Assembly: GCA_020073165.1 (NCBI GenBank)
Contig: JAIQFP010000018.1
Coordinates: 32,254 to 96,253 of the forward strand
Source: Terriglobia bacterium
Lineage (GTDB): Bacteria; Acidobacteriota; Terriglobia; Terriglobales; Acidobacteriaceae
Direction: 5' to 3'
DNA length: 64,000 nt
Under the pieces are notes generated by a model that worked only from the letters and a program-made list of their open reading frames with translations, was not told where the DNA came from and did no database searches. The translations under genes were made by a program, and so were the position numbers. Below are positions 49,421 through 58,492 of the stretch, piece by piece (positions within the stretch are counted from its first letter, which is position 1; the number at the start of each line of letters is the position of its first letter).

Positions 49421-51436
49421 ATGATTTCCGCAACGTTAAGGTCGATTTCCTTTAAGTGGTTGATGGTGCTGGCGGTCGGGCTTGCTTGTGCCACCACCAT
49501 GTGGGCAGGCCAGTGGGCGGTTTTGGGGCCGGACGGGGGTGACGTGCGCAGCTTGAGCTACGATCCCTCGAATCCCGATCACATTTTCCTGGGCACCAAT
49601 ACGGGGACGATTTTCTTCTCCAACGATGGCGGGCACAGTTGGTCGCGCTTTGCACACCTGGGCAGCGGTGACGATTATGTGCTCGACCACATCGCCATCG
49701 ATCCGCAGAATCCGAAGCACATGTACGCCGCTGCCTGGAGCGTGGAGAACCAGCAAGCCGGCGACCTGTTCCGCTCCCATGATGGCGGCAAGACATGGCA
49801 AGCGCTGTCCGGCATGCACGGAAAATCCATTCGCGCTATGGCCATTGCCGCTTCCGATCACAAGGTGCTGACAGCTGGCGCCCTCGACGGCGTATACCGC
49901 AGCACCGACAGCGGCGACAACTGGCAGAGAATTTCTTCCGCCAACCTGAGTGACATCAAGAACATCGAATCCATTGCCGTCGATCCCAAGAATCCCAATG
50001 TGGTTTACGCGGGCACCTGGCACCTGGCCTGGAAGACCGATGATGGCGGGGCCAGCTGGCATCGCGTCAACAAGGGCATGATTGACGACTCGGACGTGTT
50101 CTCGGTCATCGTAGATTCCTCGAATCCATCGGTGGTGTTCGCCAGCGCCTGCTCGGGCATCTATAAGAGCGAGAACGCGGGCGAACTGTTCCACAAGATT
50201 CAGGGCATTCCGTTTTCCGCACGGCGTACCAGAGTCCTGAAGCAGGATCCGAGCAATCCGAACATCGTCTATGCCGGGACCACCGAAGGGTTGTGGAAGA
50301 CCACGGACCTGGGGCAGACCTGGAAACGCGTGAGCAACCCCGAGACGGTCGTCAATGACGTGCTGGTAGATCCGCGCAATTCGCAACGTGTGCTGCTGGC
50401 CACGGACCGCAGCGGAGTGATGGCCAGCGACGACGGCGCGCAGAGCTTCGTTGCCTCGAACCACGGCTACACCCATCGCTACGTGTCTACGATTGTTGCG
50501 GACAAGAACGATTCCCACACCATCTTTGCCGGCGTCGTCAACGACAAGGAACAAGGCGGCGTATTTACTTCCCATGACGGCGGGCAGCACTGGATGCAGA
50601 AGAGCGCAGGCCTGGGTGGCCGGGACGTATTCACCTTGCAGCCGGCTGCTAACGGTGCGCTTATTGCCGGAACCAATCGCGGCGTTTTCATGCTCGACCA
50701 CAACGCCAGCGAGTGGCGTCCGATCAATACCGTCATCAACGAGAAGACTTCCTCCCGGACCGTGATGAAAGGGAAGAAGAAAACCACAGTAGCCACCAAG
50801 ACCGCGGTGCGTTCGGTGTTGGATGCCAAGGTCAACGACCTCGAAGTCACACCCAAGCGCTGGCTGGCAGCCACGAACTCCGGCTTGTTCACCACCTCGA
50901 ACGAGGGCAAGAGCTGGAGCGGTGGCCCGCTACTGGGTAACCAGGAGTTTGTGTCTGCACAGGCTAGCGGAGATCTAATGGTGGCAGCGACACGGACCAA
51001 CGTTCTGGTCTCCAACGATGGCGGAACCAACTGGAAGCAGGGCCATCTGACCTCGTTTGTCACCAGCCTGCGCAACGTGGCCATTACCCCGGACGGGCAG
51101 ATTTTGGTTGCCTCCCGGGAAGGCGCCTTCCGCAGTTCTGATGCGGGAACAACCTGGGAGCACATGCTGAATGGTTTGCCGGACAAGAACATCAGCTCGG
51201 TCTCCTACGATGAGGCAGCCAAGCGCTTACTGGCGACCAGCACCGCGACCGGCGTGGTGTTCGAAAGCCGCGATAGTGGACGTAGTTGGCATCGCGGGCC
51301 AGACGCCGGATTCCCGTTGCGCCAAGTCAGCGTCGTGCACGGGCGCTTCCTGGCGGCCACGCAGTTCGATGGCGTAATTGCCCAGCCCGATCACGAAGCC
51401 GAGAGCGCCTCAGCCGAGCCGGGCTCGTCGGAGTAG
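49421..51436 (+). CDS. Exported beta-propeller protein with twelve Asp-box repeats
   Basis: A 671-residue exported protein. The signal peptide ends near TTMWAGQW. I count about twelve BNR/Asp-box motifs (S/T-x-D/N-x-G-x-x-W/F) spread over the protein, including SNDGGHSW, SHDGGKTW, STDSGDNW, TDDGGASW, TTDLGQTW, SHDGGQHW, SNDGGTNW, SSDAGTTW and SRDSGRSW. Such repeats form beta-propellers, as in sialidases, Vps10 and Ycf48. No catalytic sialidase residues were recognised. A basic linker (MKGKKKTTVATKTAV) near residue 450 separates two propeller-sized halves. It may bind extracellular glycan or protein. Confidence 0.82.
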   Translation: MISATLRSISFKWLMVLAVGLACATTMWAGQWAVLGPDGGDVRSLSYDPSNPDHIFLGTNTGTIFFSNDGGHSWSRFAHLGSGDDYVLDHIAIDPQNPKHMYAAAWSVENQQAGDLFRSHDGGKTWQALSGMHGKSIRAMAIAASDHKVLTAGALDGVYRSTDSGDNWQRISSANLSDIKNIESIAVDPKNPNVVYAGTWHLAWKTDDGGASWHRVNKGMIDDSDVFSVIVDSSNPSVVFASACSGIYKSENAGELFHKIQGIPFSARRTRVLKQDPSNPNIVYAGTTEGLWKTTDLGQTWKRVSNPETVVNDVLVDPRNSQRVLLATDRSGVMASDDGAQSFVASNHGYTHRYVSTIVADKNDSHTIFAGVVNDKEQGGVFTSHDGGQHWMQKSAGLGGRDVFTLQPAANGALIAGTNRGVFMLDHNASEWRPINTVINEKTSSRTVMKGKKKTTVATKTAVRSVLDAKVNDLEVTPKRWLAATNSGLFTTSNEGKSWSGGPLLGNQEFVSAQASGDLMVAATRTNVLVSNDGGTNWKQGHLTSFVTSLRNVAITPDGQILVASREGAFRSSDAGTTWEHMLNGLPDKNISSVSYDEAAKRLLATSTATGVVFESRDSGRSWHRGPDAGFPLRQVSVVHGRFLAATQFDGVIAQPDHEAESASAEPGSSE

Positions 51437-51746
51437 CAGCCTGGACTGGAACCAAACGTTTTGCTAACCAGAGAAGGAGCGGCGAGATCAGCCGCTCCTT
51501 CCTTATTTTGGCGCTGGACCCTCACAAGCCGGGTTTTCAGCACCCTCGAGGCGGTTGCCCAAGGTCAATGGCCCGCGCGCCTTTAGGAAACAGCAGTCAC
51601 AGCTGGTGAGCCGATGCAAGAACTCCCTGCAAAAAATACATGGCCGTCGGTGGCAAATAGCCTGTAAGTTGCTGAGTTATAGAGATCAGATCTTGGCACC
51701 TCGCGTGCGCCTGTTGGTGCGGGTAGGGAACGAGGAGGATCGTCCT
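51437..51746. other. Intergenic region with terminator and leader
   Basis: 310 bp between the Asp-box gene and the glycine-zipper lipoprotein gene. It holds the terminator at 51474-51509. The rest has no gene I can support, although the frame of the lipoprotein gene stays open upstream to 51555. The ribosome site GAGGAGG (51732-51738) is near its right end. No clear promoter hexamers were seen. Confidence 0.5.
51474..51509 (+). terminator. Rho-independent terminator after the Asp-box gene
   Basis: AAGGAGCGGC and GCCGCTCCTT form a perfect 10-bp stem around GAGATCA, followed by CCTTATTTT. It starts 38 bp after the stop codon. Confidence 0.88.
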
Positions 51747-52433
51747 ATGAGGTATTGGAAGGCGACCAATCTTGCGGTTCCATTCCTGGCGCTCGCCTTG
51801 GCTACTGGTTGCTCACGGCAGCCTGGGGTGCAGACGTCGGATGAGAACGCCGCCAATGACCAGCAGTTGCCCTTCGACCGGGCAGCCGACAAGAACGGGA
51901 TCTCCCCGACGGGTTCACTGACGCCGGCCGCGATCCCCGCCGGAACTCCAATCACAATCCGGCTGCAGTCGCCCGTGTCCAGCGCCGAGTCTCATTCCGG
52001 AGAGTCTTTCGACGCCGTGCTCGACGAGCCTATCGTCATCGACGGTCAGACCGTTGCCTCGCGCGGGGCGGCGGTTACAGGAAAAGTGGTGGCGGCCAAA
52101 GCTTCCGGCCGTTTGCAGGATCCTGGCTATCTGCGGCTGACGCTGACGTCTATTTCAGTGAACGGCAAACCGCTGCCGCTGCAGACCTCCAGCGTCTTTG
52201 TCAAAGGCGGTTCTCACGAGAAGCGCAACTTGGCCATGATCGGCGGTGGCACCGGCGCTGGCGCGCTGATTGGCGGAATCGCCGGCGGTGGGAAGGGTGC
52301 GCTGATCGGCAGCGTCATTGGTGCTGCCGGCGGTACGGGAACGGCGTATGCCACCGGCAAGAAGGACGTGGGATTTTCTACCGAGCGGCGGCTGACATTT
52401 CGCTTGACCCAGGCCGTGGCCGTGCAAAGCTGA
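51747..52433 (+). CDS. Lipoprotein with glycine-zipper segment
   Basis: A 228-residue lipoprotein. The signal peptide ends at the lipobox ALATGC (Cys about 22). A beta-rich central domain (about 60-150) contains ITIRLQSPVSSAESHSGESFDAVL and YLRLTLTSISVNGKPLPLQT. It is followed by a Gly-zipper (MIGGGTGAGALIGGIAGGGKG, repeated GALIGS) of about 45 residues and a final strand (ERRLTFRLTQAVAV). ATG 51747 is chosen because GAGGAGG lies 8 bp upstream and the lipobox follows; the open frame extends further to 51555 without meaning. Function is unknown; an outer-membrane location is likely. Confidence 0.82.
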   Translation: MRYWKATNLAVPFLALALATGCSRQPGVQTSDENAANDQQLPFDRAADKNGISPTGSLTPAAIPAGTPITIRLQSPVSSAESHSGESFDAVLDEPIVIDGQTVASRGAAVTGKVVAAKASGRLQDPGYLRLTLTSISVNGKPLPLQTSSVFVKGGSHEKRNLAMIGGGTGAGALIGGIAGGGKGALIGSVIGAAGGTGTAYATGKKDVGFSTERRLTFRLTQAVAVQS

Positions 52434-52685
52434 GTTCGATCCGTTCGCATTTCCGAAATGGGCGCGAGCCATCGCGCCCATTTTCTGTACCCTTTTGGTT
52501 CGTATCAGAGCATGAAGATCCCCGGTCTCCCGTCACAAATCACTGTGATGAGCGCACTTAGCACGGACCCGCAAGCGGCCTACACTTCCCAATTAGGGAG
52601 CGTGCGCGAAGGCGGAACTTATGCCGAGGGTTCCCGATTCGGGAGCTGACAGCCTACCTCGAGTGCTCTCCTGTGCGTTTATTTC

Positions 52686-54725
52686 TTGACCGTGCAGCTT
52701 GCGAATGAACCGTCGACCTCCCCCACCAGGCGGTTCGCGAAGCGCAGCAGAGAGGTTGCTGTCGAGCACGATTCTATGAGTGCGATCGCGCAGTTCGACG
52801 CAAAGGGCGAAGGACTTGATCCTGAGTTGTTGCAGGCCGCAGTAGCCGCATGTCCGGAGAGCTTGGCGGTCATCGAAAGCGGGCAGATTCTCTACGCCAA
52901 TCGCGCCTTCGCGCAGATGTTCGGTTATCGCTACAGCGCAGAGCTTAAGGGGCGAGCATTGGCGGACTTTGTGCCGCCGGGCCGCGCCTGCACCCGACCG
53001 TCTTTCCAAAACGCGGATGCCAGCCCGGAGAGCGAATGCGGGTATCCCACATGCGAATTTGCCAGCACGCGGCAGGATGGGACTCCCATCCGCGTGCAAA
53101 GTTCCTGCTCCAGCTTTCGTGCCGCGGACCGCACCCTGCTTATCCTCAGCGCGCGCGACATCAGCCACAGTGAGCGTCGCCGCCTCTGCCGGGAGAGCGA
53201 CAAGCGGTTCCGGGCTATTTTCGATGCCGCTGCGATCGGCATTGTGCAATGCACCACCGACGGCCGGATCGTAGAAAGCAACCCCGCTATGGAGCGCATG
53301 CTCGGCTACAGCCACGCCGAGCTGCGGGGCATGCATTTCCGCGATTTCATCCACCCCGATGACCTGCCCGTGGTTCGCCAACTCTTCCAGGAAATGGTGA
53401 CGGGCAAGCGGGACTGGTACCAGAACGAGGTGCGCTACCTCCGTAAGGACGGCAACTGTGGCTGGGCGCGTCGGACGGTTTCCTTGGTGCGCGGGCCGGA
53501 CGGGAATCCCGAGTTTGCCATCGCCATGGTGGAGGACATCACCGAGCGCAAACAGGCCGAGCAACAACTGCGCGAAGCTCAGAAGATGGAAGCCATCGGG
53601 CGCCTGGTGGGCGGAGTGGCCCACGACTTCAACAACCTGCTCACCGGCATCATGCTGTACTGCGATCTGCTACTGGCCGGCCTGGACCACAACAGCCGCT
53701 TGCGCCACCACGTGGACGAAATCCGCATGGCGGGCGAACACGGCGGAGCGCTCATCCAGCAGTTGCTGGCAGTGGCTCGGCAGCAAGTCGTCGAACCTCG
53801 TGTGCTGTCCATGAACCAGGTTGTCACGGGGATGCGGAATCTGCTCTCGCGGCTGATTGGCGAGAACATTGAATTAGTGACTGAACTGGCGGACGACTTG
53901 TGGTCTGTGAAAATGGATCCTGCTCAGGCCCAGCAGATCATCCTCAACCTGGCGCTGAATGCGCGCGACGCTATGCCCGACGGCGGCAGAGTCACGCTGC
54001 ACACGCGCAACTGCACTAATCTCTGCGGCGAGGGTGAGGGTCAGGACCGCGACGCCATTCCTTGCATTGAGCTGATGGTTACCGATACCGGCTGCGGCAT
54101 GGATGCGGAAACCCGCTCTCACCTCTTCGAACCCTTCTTCACCACTAAGCAGACCGGACAGGGAAATGGCCTGGGGCTGGCCACGGTGCACAGCATCGTA
54201 GAACAGGATGGCGGCACCATCGCAGTGGAGAGCGAGGTAGGAGAAGGGACGCGGGTGATCATCCGTTTGCCGCGAGTGAAGGCAGAATCCGAAGCCGCGG
54301 CGCCGACCTCGCTCGGCACTCCCGCGCTGATAGGCCACGAGACGGTATTGCTGGTGGAAGACGACTCGGCGGTGCGCCAGTCCGCGCGCCGCGTGTTGAG
54401 CCAATGCGGCTACTCCGTGCTGGAGGCGGCCAGTGGTACCGAGGCGCTGAAGGTGTGCCACCATCACCCGGGCAACATTGATGTATTGGTGGTGGATCTG
54501 GTGATGCCGGGCATGAGCGGACGGGAAGTTGCCCGGCGGCTGCAGTCGGCGCGGCCCGACCTGCGCGTGCTCTACATTTCCGGCTATAACCAGACCGAGC
54601 GCAACTCCCACCCGGAAAAGATCGTGCTGTTTCGCAAGCCGTTCACCGGCAGCGCCCTGGCACAAAAGCTAAGAGAAGTATTGGACGAACCCAAGCGACA
54701 GATCCACATCAACAAAGAGGGATGA
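52686..54725 (+). CDS. Soluble PAS hybrid histidine kinase with receiver
   Basis: A 679-residue cytoplasmic kinase without membrane segments. PAS1 covers about 45-165 and PAS2 about 172-290 (FRAIFDAAAIGIVQCTTDGRI). The DHp domain has His313 in GGVAHDFNNLLTGIM. The ATPase domain contains the N box (ILNLALNARDAMPDGG), DTGCGMD and TGQGNGLGLA. A receiver domain (about 545-665) has its Asp in VLVVDLVMPGMSG. The frame opens at TTG 52686; ATG 52776 is an alternative, and neither has a clear ribosome site. A sigma-54 regulator begins 4 bp after its stop, so the two are partners. Confidence 0.92.
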   Translation: MTVQLANEPSTSPTRRFAKRSREVAVEHDSMSAIAQFDAKGEGLDPELLQAAVAACPESLAVIESGQILYANRAFAQMFGYRYSAELKGRALADFVPPGRACTRPSFQNADASPESECGYPTCEFASTRQDGTPIRVQSSCSSFRAADRTLLILSARDISHSERRRLCRESDKRFRAIFDAAAIGIVQCTTDGRIVESNPAMERMLGYSHAELRGMHFRDFIHPDDLPVVRQLFQEMVTGKRDWYQNEVRYLRKDGNCGWARRTVSLVRGPDGNPEFAIAMVEDITERKQAEQQLREAQKMEAIGRLVGGVAHDFNNLLTGIMLYCDLLLAGLDHNSRLRHHVDEIRMAGEHGGALIQQLLAVARQQVVEPRVLSMNQVVTGMRNLLSRLIGENIELVTELADDLWSVKMDPAQAQQIILNLALNARDAMPDGGRVTLHTRNCTNLCGEGEGQDRDAIPCIELMVTDTGCGMDAETRSHLFEPFFTTKQTGQGNGLGLATVHSIVEQDGGTIAVESEVGEGTRVIIRLPRVKAESEAAAPTSLGTPALIGHETVLLVEDDSAVRQSARRVLSQCGYSVLEAASGTEALKVCHHHPGNIDVLVVDLVMPGMSGREVARRLQSARPDLRVLYISGYNQTERNSHPEKIVLFRKPFTGSALAQKLREVLDEPKRQIHINKEG

Positions 54726-54728
54726 ATC

Positions 54729-56135
54729 ATGACTACTGCACAAGCCACCCTACCCGCCCCACCCCAGATCGAGGGAGCGAACTTTCTTAACCTCTTGGTC
54801 GTGGACGATGAGCGTGCCATTCGCGAAGCTTGCCGGGAAGTCGCCCAATCGCTGGGCTTCAATACCTTCGCGGCTGATTCAGCTGAGCACGGTTACCGTC
54901 TGTTGGATGCGCATGGGATTGATGTGGTGCTGCTCGACTTGCGGCTGCCGGGTGCTGGAGGTCTGGAGGCTCTGCATCAAATCAAGGAGCGACGTCCCGA
55001 TGCCGTGGTGATCGTAGTGACGGGATACGGAACAGTACAGTCGGCGGTGCAGGCCATGAAGAATGGCGCCTACGACTACGTCACCAAGCCCTTTGGCATA
55101 GATGAGCTGAAGCTGTTGCTGGAGCGGGTCGCAGGTCACCTGAAGTTGAAGACCGAGAACCGCATGCTGCGTGAGAAGATCAAGTCAAAGCAGGGCTTCG
55201 GCAGCATCGTGGGCCGCGCGCCGGAGATGGAGAAACTGTACCGCATCATTGCCAAGGCGGCGCACAGCAGCCATCCCGTGCTCATCCTCGGCGAGAGCGG
55301 CACCGGCAAGGAGATGGTGGCACGGTCTATCCATTTCTCCGGACCATTCCGCGACAAGCCCTTCATTCCTGTGGACTGCGGCTCCCTGGTCCCCACGCTG
55401 ATCGAGAGCGAGCTGTTTGGTTACGTCAAGGGAGCGTTTACAGGAGCCAACCAGTCGAAAGAGGGACTACTGGCGATTGCCGAGGGCGGCACGGTGTTTC
55501 TCGATGAGGTGGGAGAACTGTCCGTCGATCTGCAGGCCAAGCTGCTGCGGGCAATCCAGGAGAAAGAAATTCGCCCGGTGGGGAGTACGAAGCGCGTCCC
55601 GATCAACGTGCGAATCCTGGCGGCCACCAATCGCGACCTGGAACAGGCGGTGGCCCAGGGAACCTTCCGCCGGGATTTGTATTTCCGGCTGAACGTGCTC
55701 AGCCTGCGGATTCCGCCCCTGCGCGAGCGGCGGCAGGACATTCCGCTGCTGGCGGCACACTTCCTGGAGCGGCTGTCGCGGACCTCGGGGCAAGAGCGGG
55801 TCCTGAGCGATGACGCGCTCAAAGCGATGCTGGCCTATGATTGGCCGGGCAATGTGCGCGAGCTGGAAAACTGTCTGGAGCGCGCCTGCGCCTTCACCAC
55901 CGGCCCCATCGTGCATGTGAATGACTTGCCTACGTCGATCCACAGCGCCCCGGATGGAATGCCGTCCGGAGGGGATCTCACAGCCCGCATCATTCCTATG
56001 GCGGAGTTGGAGAAGCAGACCATCCTGAGCGCCATCGCTCAACTGAACGGGGACAAGTTGCTGGCCGCGCGTCTGCTGGGGATCGGGAAGACCACGCTGT
56101 ATCGAAAACTGAAGGAGTACGCTTCCCAAGAATAG
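54729..56135 (+). CDS. Sigma-54-dependent response regulator (NtrC family)
   Basis: A 468-residue enhancer-binding protein, translated right after the hybrid kinase. The receiver has Asp70 in VVLLDLRLPGAGG. The AAA+ domain has Walker A GESGTGKEMVAR, GAFTGA (followed by NQSKEG) and Walker B GGTVFLDEVGELS. The C-terminal Fis-type HTH reads GDKLLAARLLGIGKTTLYRKL. GAGGG precedes the ATG. It is clearly related to, but different from, the regulator at 45902. It probably receives phosphate from the hybrid kinase or a relay. Confidence 0.95.
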   Translation: MTTAQATLPAPPQIEGANFLNLLVVDDERAIREACREVAQSLGFNTFAADSAEHGYRLLDAHGIDVVLLDLRLPGAGGLEALHQIKERRPDAVVIVVTGYGTVQSAVQAMKNGAYDYVTKPFGIDELKLLLERVAGHLKLKTENRMLREKIKSKQGFGSIVGRAPEMEKLYRIIAKAAHSSHPVLILGESGTGKEMVARSIHFSGPFRDKPFIPVDCGSLVPTLIESELFGYVKGAFTGANQSKEGLLAIAEGGTVFLDEVGELSVDLQAKLLRAIQEKEIRPVGSTKRVPINVRILAATNRDLEQAVAQGTFRRDLYFRLNVLSLRIPPLRERRQDIPLLAAHFLERLSRTSGQERVLSDDALKAMLAYDWPGNVRELENCLERACAFTTGPIVHVNDLPTSIHSAPDGMPSGGDLTARIIPMAELEKQTILSAIAQLNGDKLLAARLLGIGKTTLYRKLKEYASQE

Positions 56136-56152
56136 ACAGGAGCGCACATTTG

Positions 56153-56171
56153 GCTTCCCGCAATGGGAAGC
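56153..56171 (+). terminator. Hairpin after the second sigma-54 regulator
   Basis: GCTTCCC and GGGAAGC form a perfect 7-bp stem with a GCAAT loop, 17 bp after the stop codon. It lacks a T-run, so termination would be weak or factor-dependent. Confidence 0.35.
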
Positions 56172-56249
56172 AGCGAAGCAGGAAAAAACTACAACTAGAG
56201 CGTTTTCAGTTGCAAGCCTTGTGGCGAGAGACGTGCAATTAAGGTAGCT

Positions 56250-56783
56250 ATGATTCTGCTAATCACGCCTTCCGCGAGGGCCCGGGAGTGTGCCGAAGCA
56301 CTCCAACAAGCCGCCAACGAAACCACACATGTCGCTCGTAGCCTGCAAGAGGCGACCACACAACTGCGAGCGGAGGAATATTCGGCGGTGGTCGTGGATC
56401 AGTCTTTGTTGGACGCCGAGCCCGACGCGAGCGAGGTGCTTCTGCAGCATATTGGGACGGCCATGCCTGTCCACGTCAACTTCGCCATCAGTGGAATTGA
56501 GCGAGTAGTGCGGGAAGTGCGAGCCGCGCTGTGTCGTCGTAAACGGGAAGTCATCGTCGGCCGGCAGGGGGCCGAGCAAGCCCTGCGCAGTGAACTCAGA
56601 GGGACTCTGACGGCATTGCTGCTCTCCTGCGAACTGGCGCTGCAAGTGCCAAACCTGCCCGCCGTGGCCGAAGCCAAGATCCGCACAGCGTACGACTTGG
56701 CGCGCGAGATGCGTGCCAAACTCGCGTCGGCAGGCGAGGACACTACTGCCAGAGATGTCGAGACCGTAGCCGCGCATCGGTGA
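56250..56783 (+). CDS. Small protein with degenerate receiver and histidine-less DHp-like helices
   Basis: A 177-residue cytoplasmic protein of unknown function. Residues 1-98 resemble a response-regulator receiver (ILLITPS as first strand, Asp50 in YSAVVVDQSLLD), but the acidic pair and other catalytic residues are missing. Residues 105-160 form two predicted helices (LRSELRGTLTALLLSCELAL, then AVAEAKIRTAYDLAREMRAKL) that resemble a kinase DHp hairpin lacking the phospho-His. AAGG lies 5 bp before the ATG. It follows the hybrid kinase and sigma-54 regulator on the same strand after 114 bp, so it may modulate them. Confidence 0.72.
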   Translation: MILLITPSARARECAEALQQAANETTHVARSLQEATTQLRAEEYSAVVVDQSLLDAEPDASEVLLQHIGTAMPVHVNFAISGIERVVREVRAALCRRKREVIVGRQGAEQALRSELRGTLTALLLSCELALQVPNLPAVAEAKIRTAYDLAREMRAKLASAGEDTTARDVETVAAHR

Positions 56784-56938
56784 AGGGGCGGGAGCTAGTC
56801 TGCAACTGTGCAACCTTTTGCAGCTACCCTGCCCCAGGCCAGAAGAAGTTTCTTCGAATCAGGGCAATTCCACACTAGAATAGCCCCAGCGCAGAGACGG
56901 AGATGACCCGTTGACTGCGGTCTTGCCCAGGGGACCCA

Positions 56939-58057
56939 GTGCACGTTCTTGTGACCGCCGATACCTTGAGTGGCGTGTGGACCTACACGCGCGAACTGGT
57001 TACGGGACTCGTCAGCCGCGGCGTGCGCGTCACCCTGGTCAGCCTCGGCGAGATTCCCCTCCCACAACAGACTTCCTGGATGGACAACCTGCACGGTCTG
57101 GATTACCGCCCCACCGCCTTCCGCCTCGACTGGATGCAGGAAGGCGAACTGGATGTGGAGGACTCCTCCGCGTATCTCTCCGAAGTGGTAAGGGAGACCA
57201 AGCCCGACCTGCTGCATTTGAACCAGGTGTGCTATGGCAGTCTTCCCGTGGCCGTACCCCGTGTGGTGGTGGCCCACGGCGACCTGATCACTTGGTGGAA
57301 AGCGGTGCACGGACACGGGCCCAAAGAGAACCGCTGGCTGCGCTGGTATCGCGAGGTCATCAGTCGCGGCCTGGCCAAGGCCGACGCTGTGGTCGCTCCC
57401 ACCGCCTGGATGCTGGATGCGATTCGTGCCTGCTACATCCAGCCCCAGCGAGACGCAGTCATCTACAACGGTCGTAATCCGATTTTTTTTAACCCGTATG
57501 TCAGCAAGGACGATTCGGTGCTGGCGGTGGGACGGTTGTGGGATGCAGGCAAACAGGTGTCGTTGCTGACGCAGTACGTCCACCCCATGCCGGTTTGCAT
57601 TGTCGGCGCCGATGCGCCGGTGCAGGGTCCCAGGGTTCCGATTCGTGCCGACGTCAAAGTTGCTACCGAGAACACCTGCGTGGCCTTGAAAGGGCCCCAG
57701 ACCGAAGCGCAATTGCGCACCCTGTACAGCCGCGCCGCCATTTTTGCCGCGACCTCGCGTTACGAACCGCTTGGCATGACTGCCTTGGAAGCGGCGCTTT
57801 CCCGATGTGCCCTCATTGCCAACGATATTCCTTCGTACCGCGAGATCTGGGGCGACGCTGCGCTCTATTTCCGCGCCAACGATGCCGGCAGCTTGGCCGC
57901 GATGATCCGCCGCTTGAGTGGCGAACCGGATCTGTGCCGTACCTACGCCGGCCTCGCCTACCAGCGTGCCCGCGAACGCTTCAACGCCAGGCGCATGCTG
58001 GATGAGTATCTCCAGTTGTACCGGAATCTGCTGGCTACTAAGTCGGCGGCGGCGTAA
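56939..58057 (+). CDS. GT4-family glycosyltransferase
   Basis: A 372-residue GT-B glycosyltransferase. The N-terminal domain starts HVLVTADTLSGVWTYTRELVTGL, the usual acceptor-side glycine loop. LAKADAVVAPTAWMLDAI follows, then VIYNGRNPIFF as the linker. The C-terminal donor domain has VLAVGRLWDAGKQ, AAIFAATSRYEPLGMTALEAALSRCALIAND (the E-x7-E nucleotide-sugar motif) and a C-terminal closing helix. GTG 56939 has AGGGG 5 bp upstream. It is not in a visible polysaccharide operon; donor and acceptor are unknown. Confidence 0.88.
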   Translation: MHVLVTADTLSGVWTYTRELVTGLVSRGVRVTLVSLGEIPLPQQTSWMDNLHGLDYRPTAFRLDWMQEGELDVEDSSAYLSEVVRETKPDLLHLNQVCYGSLPVAVPRVVVAHGDLITWWKAVHGHGPKENRWLRWYREVISRGLAKADAVVAPTAWMLDAIRACYIQPQRDAVIYNGRNPIFFNPYVSKDDSVLAVGRLWDAGKQVSLLTQYVHPMPVCIVGADAPVQGPRVPIRADVKVATENTCVALKGPQTEAQLRTLYSRAAIFAATSRYEPLGMTALEAALSRCALIANDIPSYREIWGDAALYFRANDAGSLAAMIRRLSGEPDLCRTYAGLAYQRARERFNARRMLDEYLQLYRNLLATKSAAA

Positions 58058-58135
58058 CCAAGCTGCTGGCAGCTAGAACCCATCAGCTGGAAGCTGATAT
58101 CTTCTATCCGTACTCAGATTGGCCACGGAGGCCTC

Positions 58136-58396
58136 ATGGCTGCCATAAAGATCACCATCAGGAAGAACGGTCCGTATCGGGTAGAAGCGCCCGAAGGTTC
58201 CATCGAACTGGTCGACGCGGACGGCAACAAGTACGACCTGAGCGGCAAACCTGCGTTTTCCCTATGCCGTTGCGGAGGCTCGGTCAACAAGCCATTCTGT
58301 GATGGCACCCATAGCAAAATCGGGTTCCAGGGAGCAGAGTCGGCAGTGAAAAAGGCCGATGAGGCCATAACCGCCGAACTTCCGAAGCTGCCCTAA
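58136..58396 (+). CDS. CDGSH iron-sulfur domain protein
   Basis: An 86-residue protein with the single CDGSH-type motif C-x-C-G-G-S-x-N-K-P-F-C-D-G-T-H (about residues 43-58), which binds a 2Fe-2S cluster by three Cys and one His. The N-terminal 40 residues form beta strands (IKITIRKNGPYRVEAPEGSIELVD). CACGGAGG precedes the ATG. Bacterial members are electron-transfer or redox-sensing proteins of unclear role. The Tat-exported oxidoreductase gene starts about 100 bp downstream, but no functional link is proven. Confidence 0.9.
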   Translation: MAAIKITIRKNGPYRVEAPEGSIELVDADGNKYDLSGKPAFSLCRCGGSVNKPFCDGTHSKIGFQGAESAVKKADEAITAELPKLP

Positions 58397-58492
58397 AGCG
58401 GCTCTGTCACAACTGAAGACATGAAACAGACTGGGTAGACTCCGCCCGCCAGGCAAGACGACTCCGCCGCGGACAGAAATACGAGGACTCCT

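Noticed and set aside
56222..56237. Sigma-54-like site TGGCGA-N5-GTGCA before the 56250 gene
   Set aside because: GG and GC are correctly spaced, but several consensus bases differ, and initiation about 12 bp downstream of GC would fall next to the ATG, leaving out the AAGG ribosome site.
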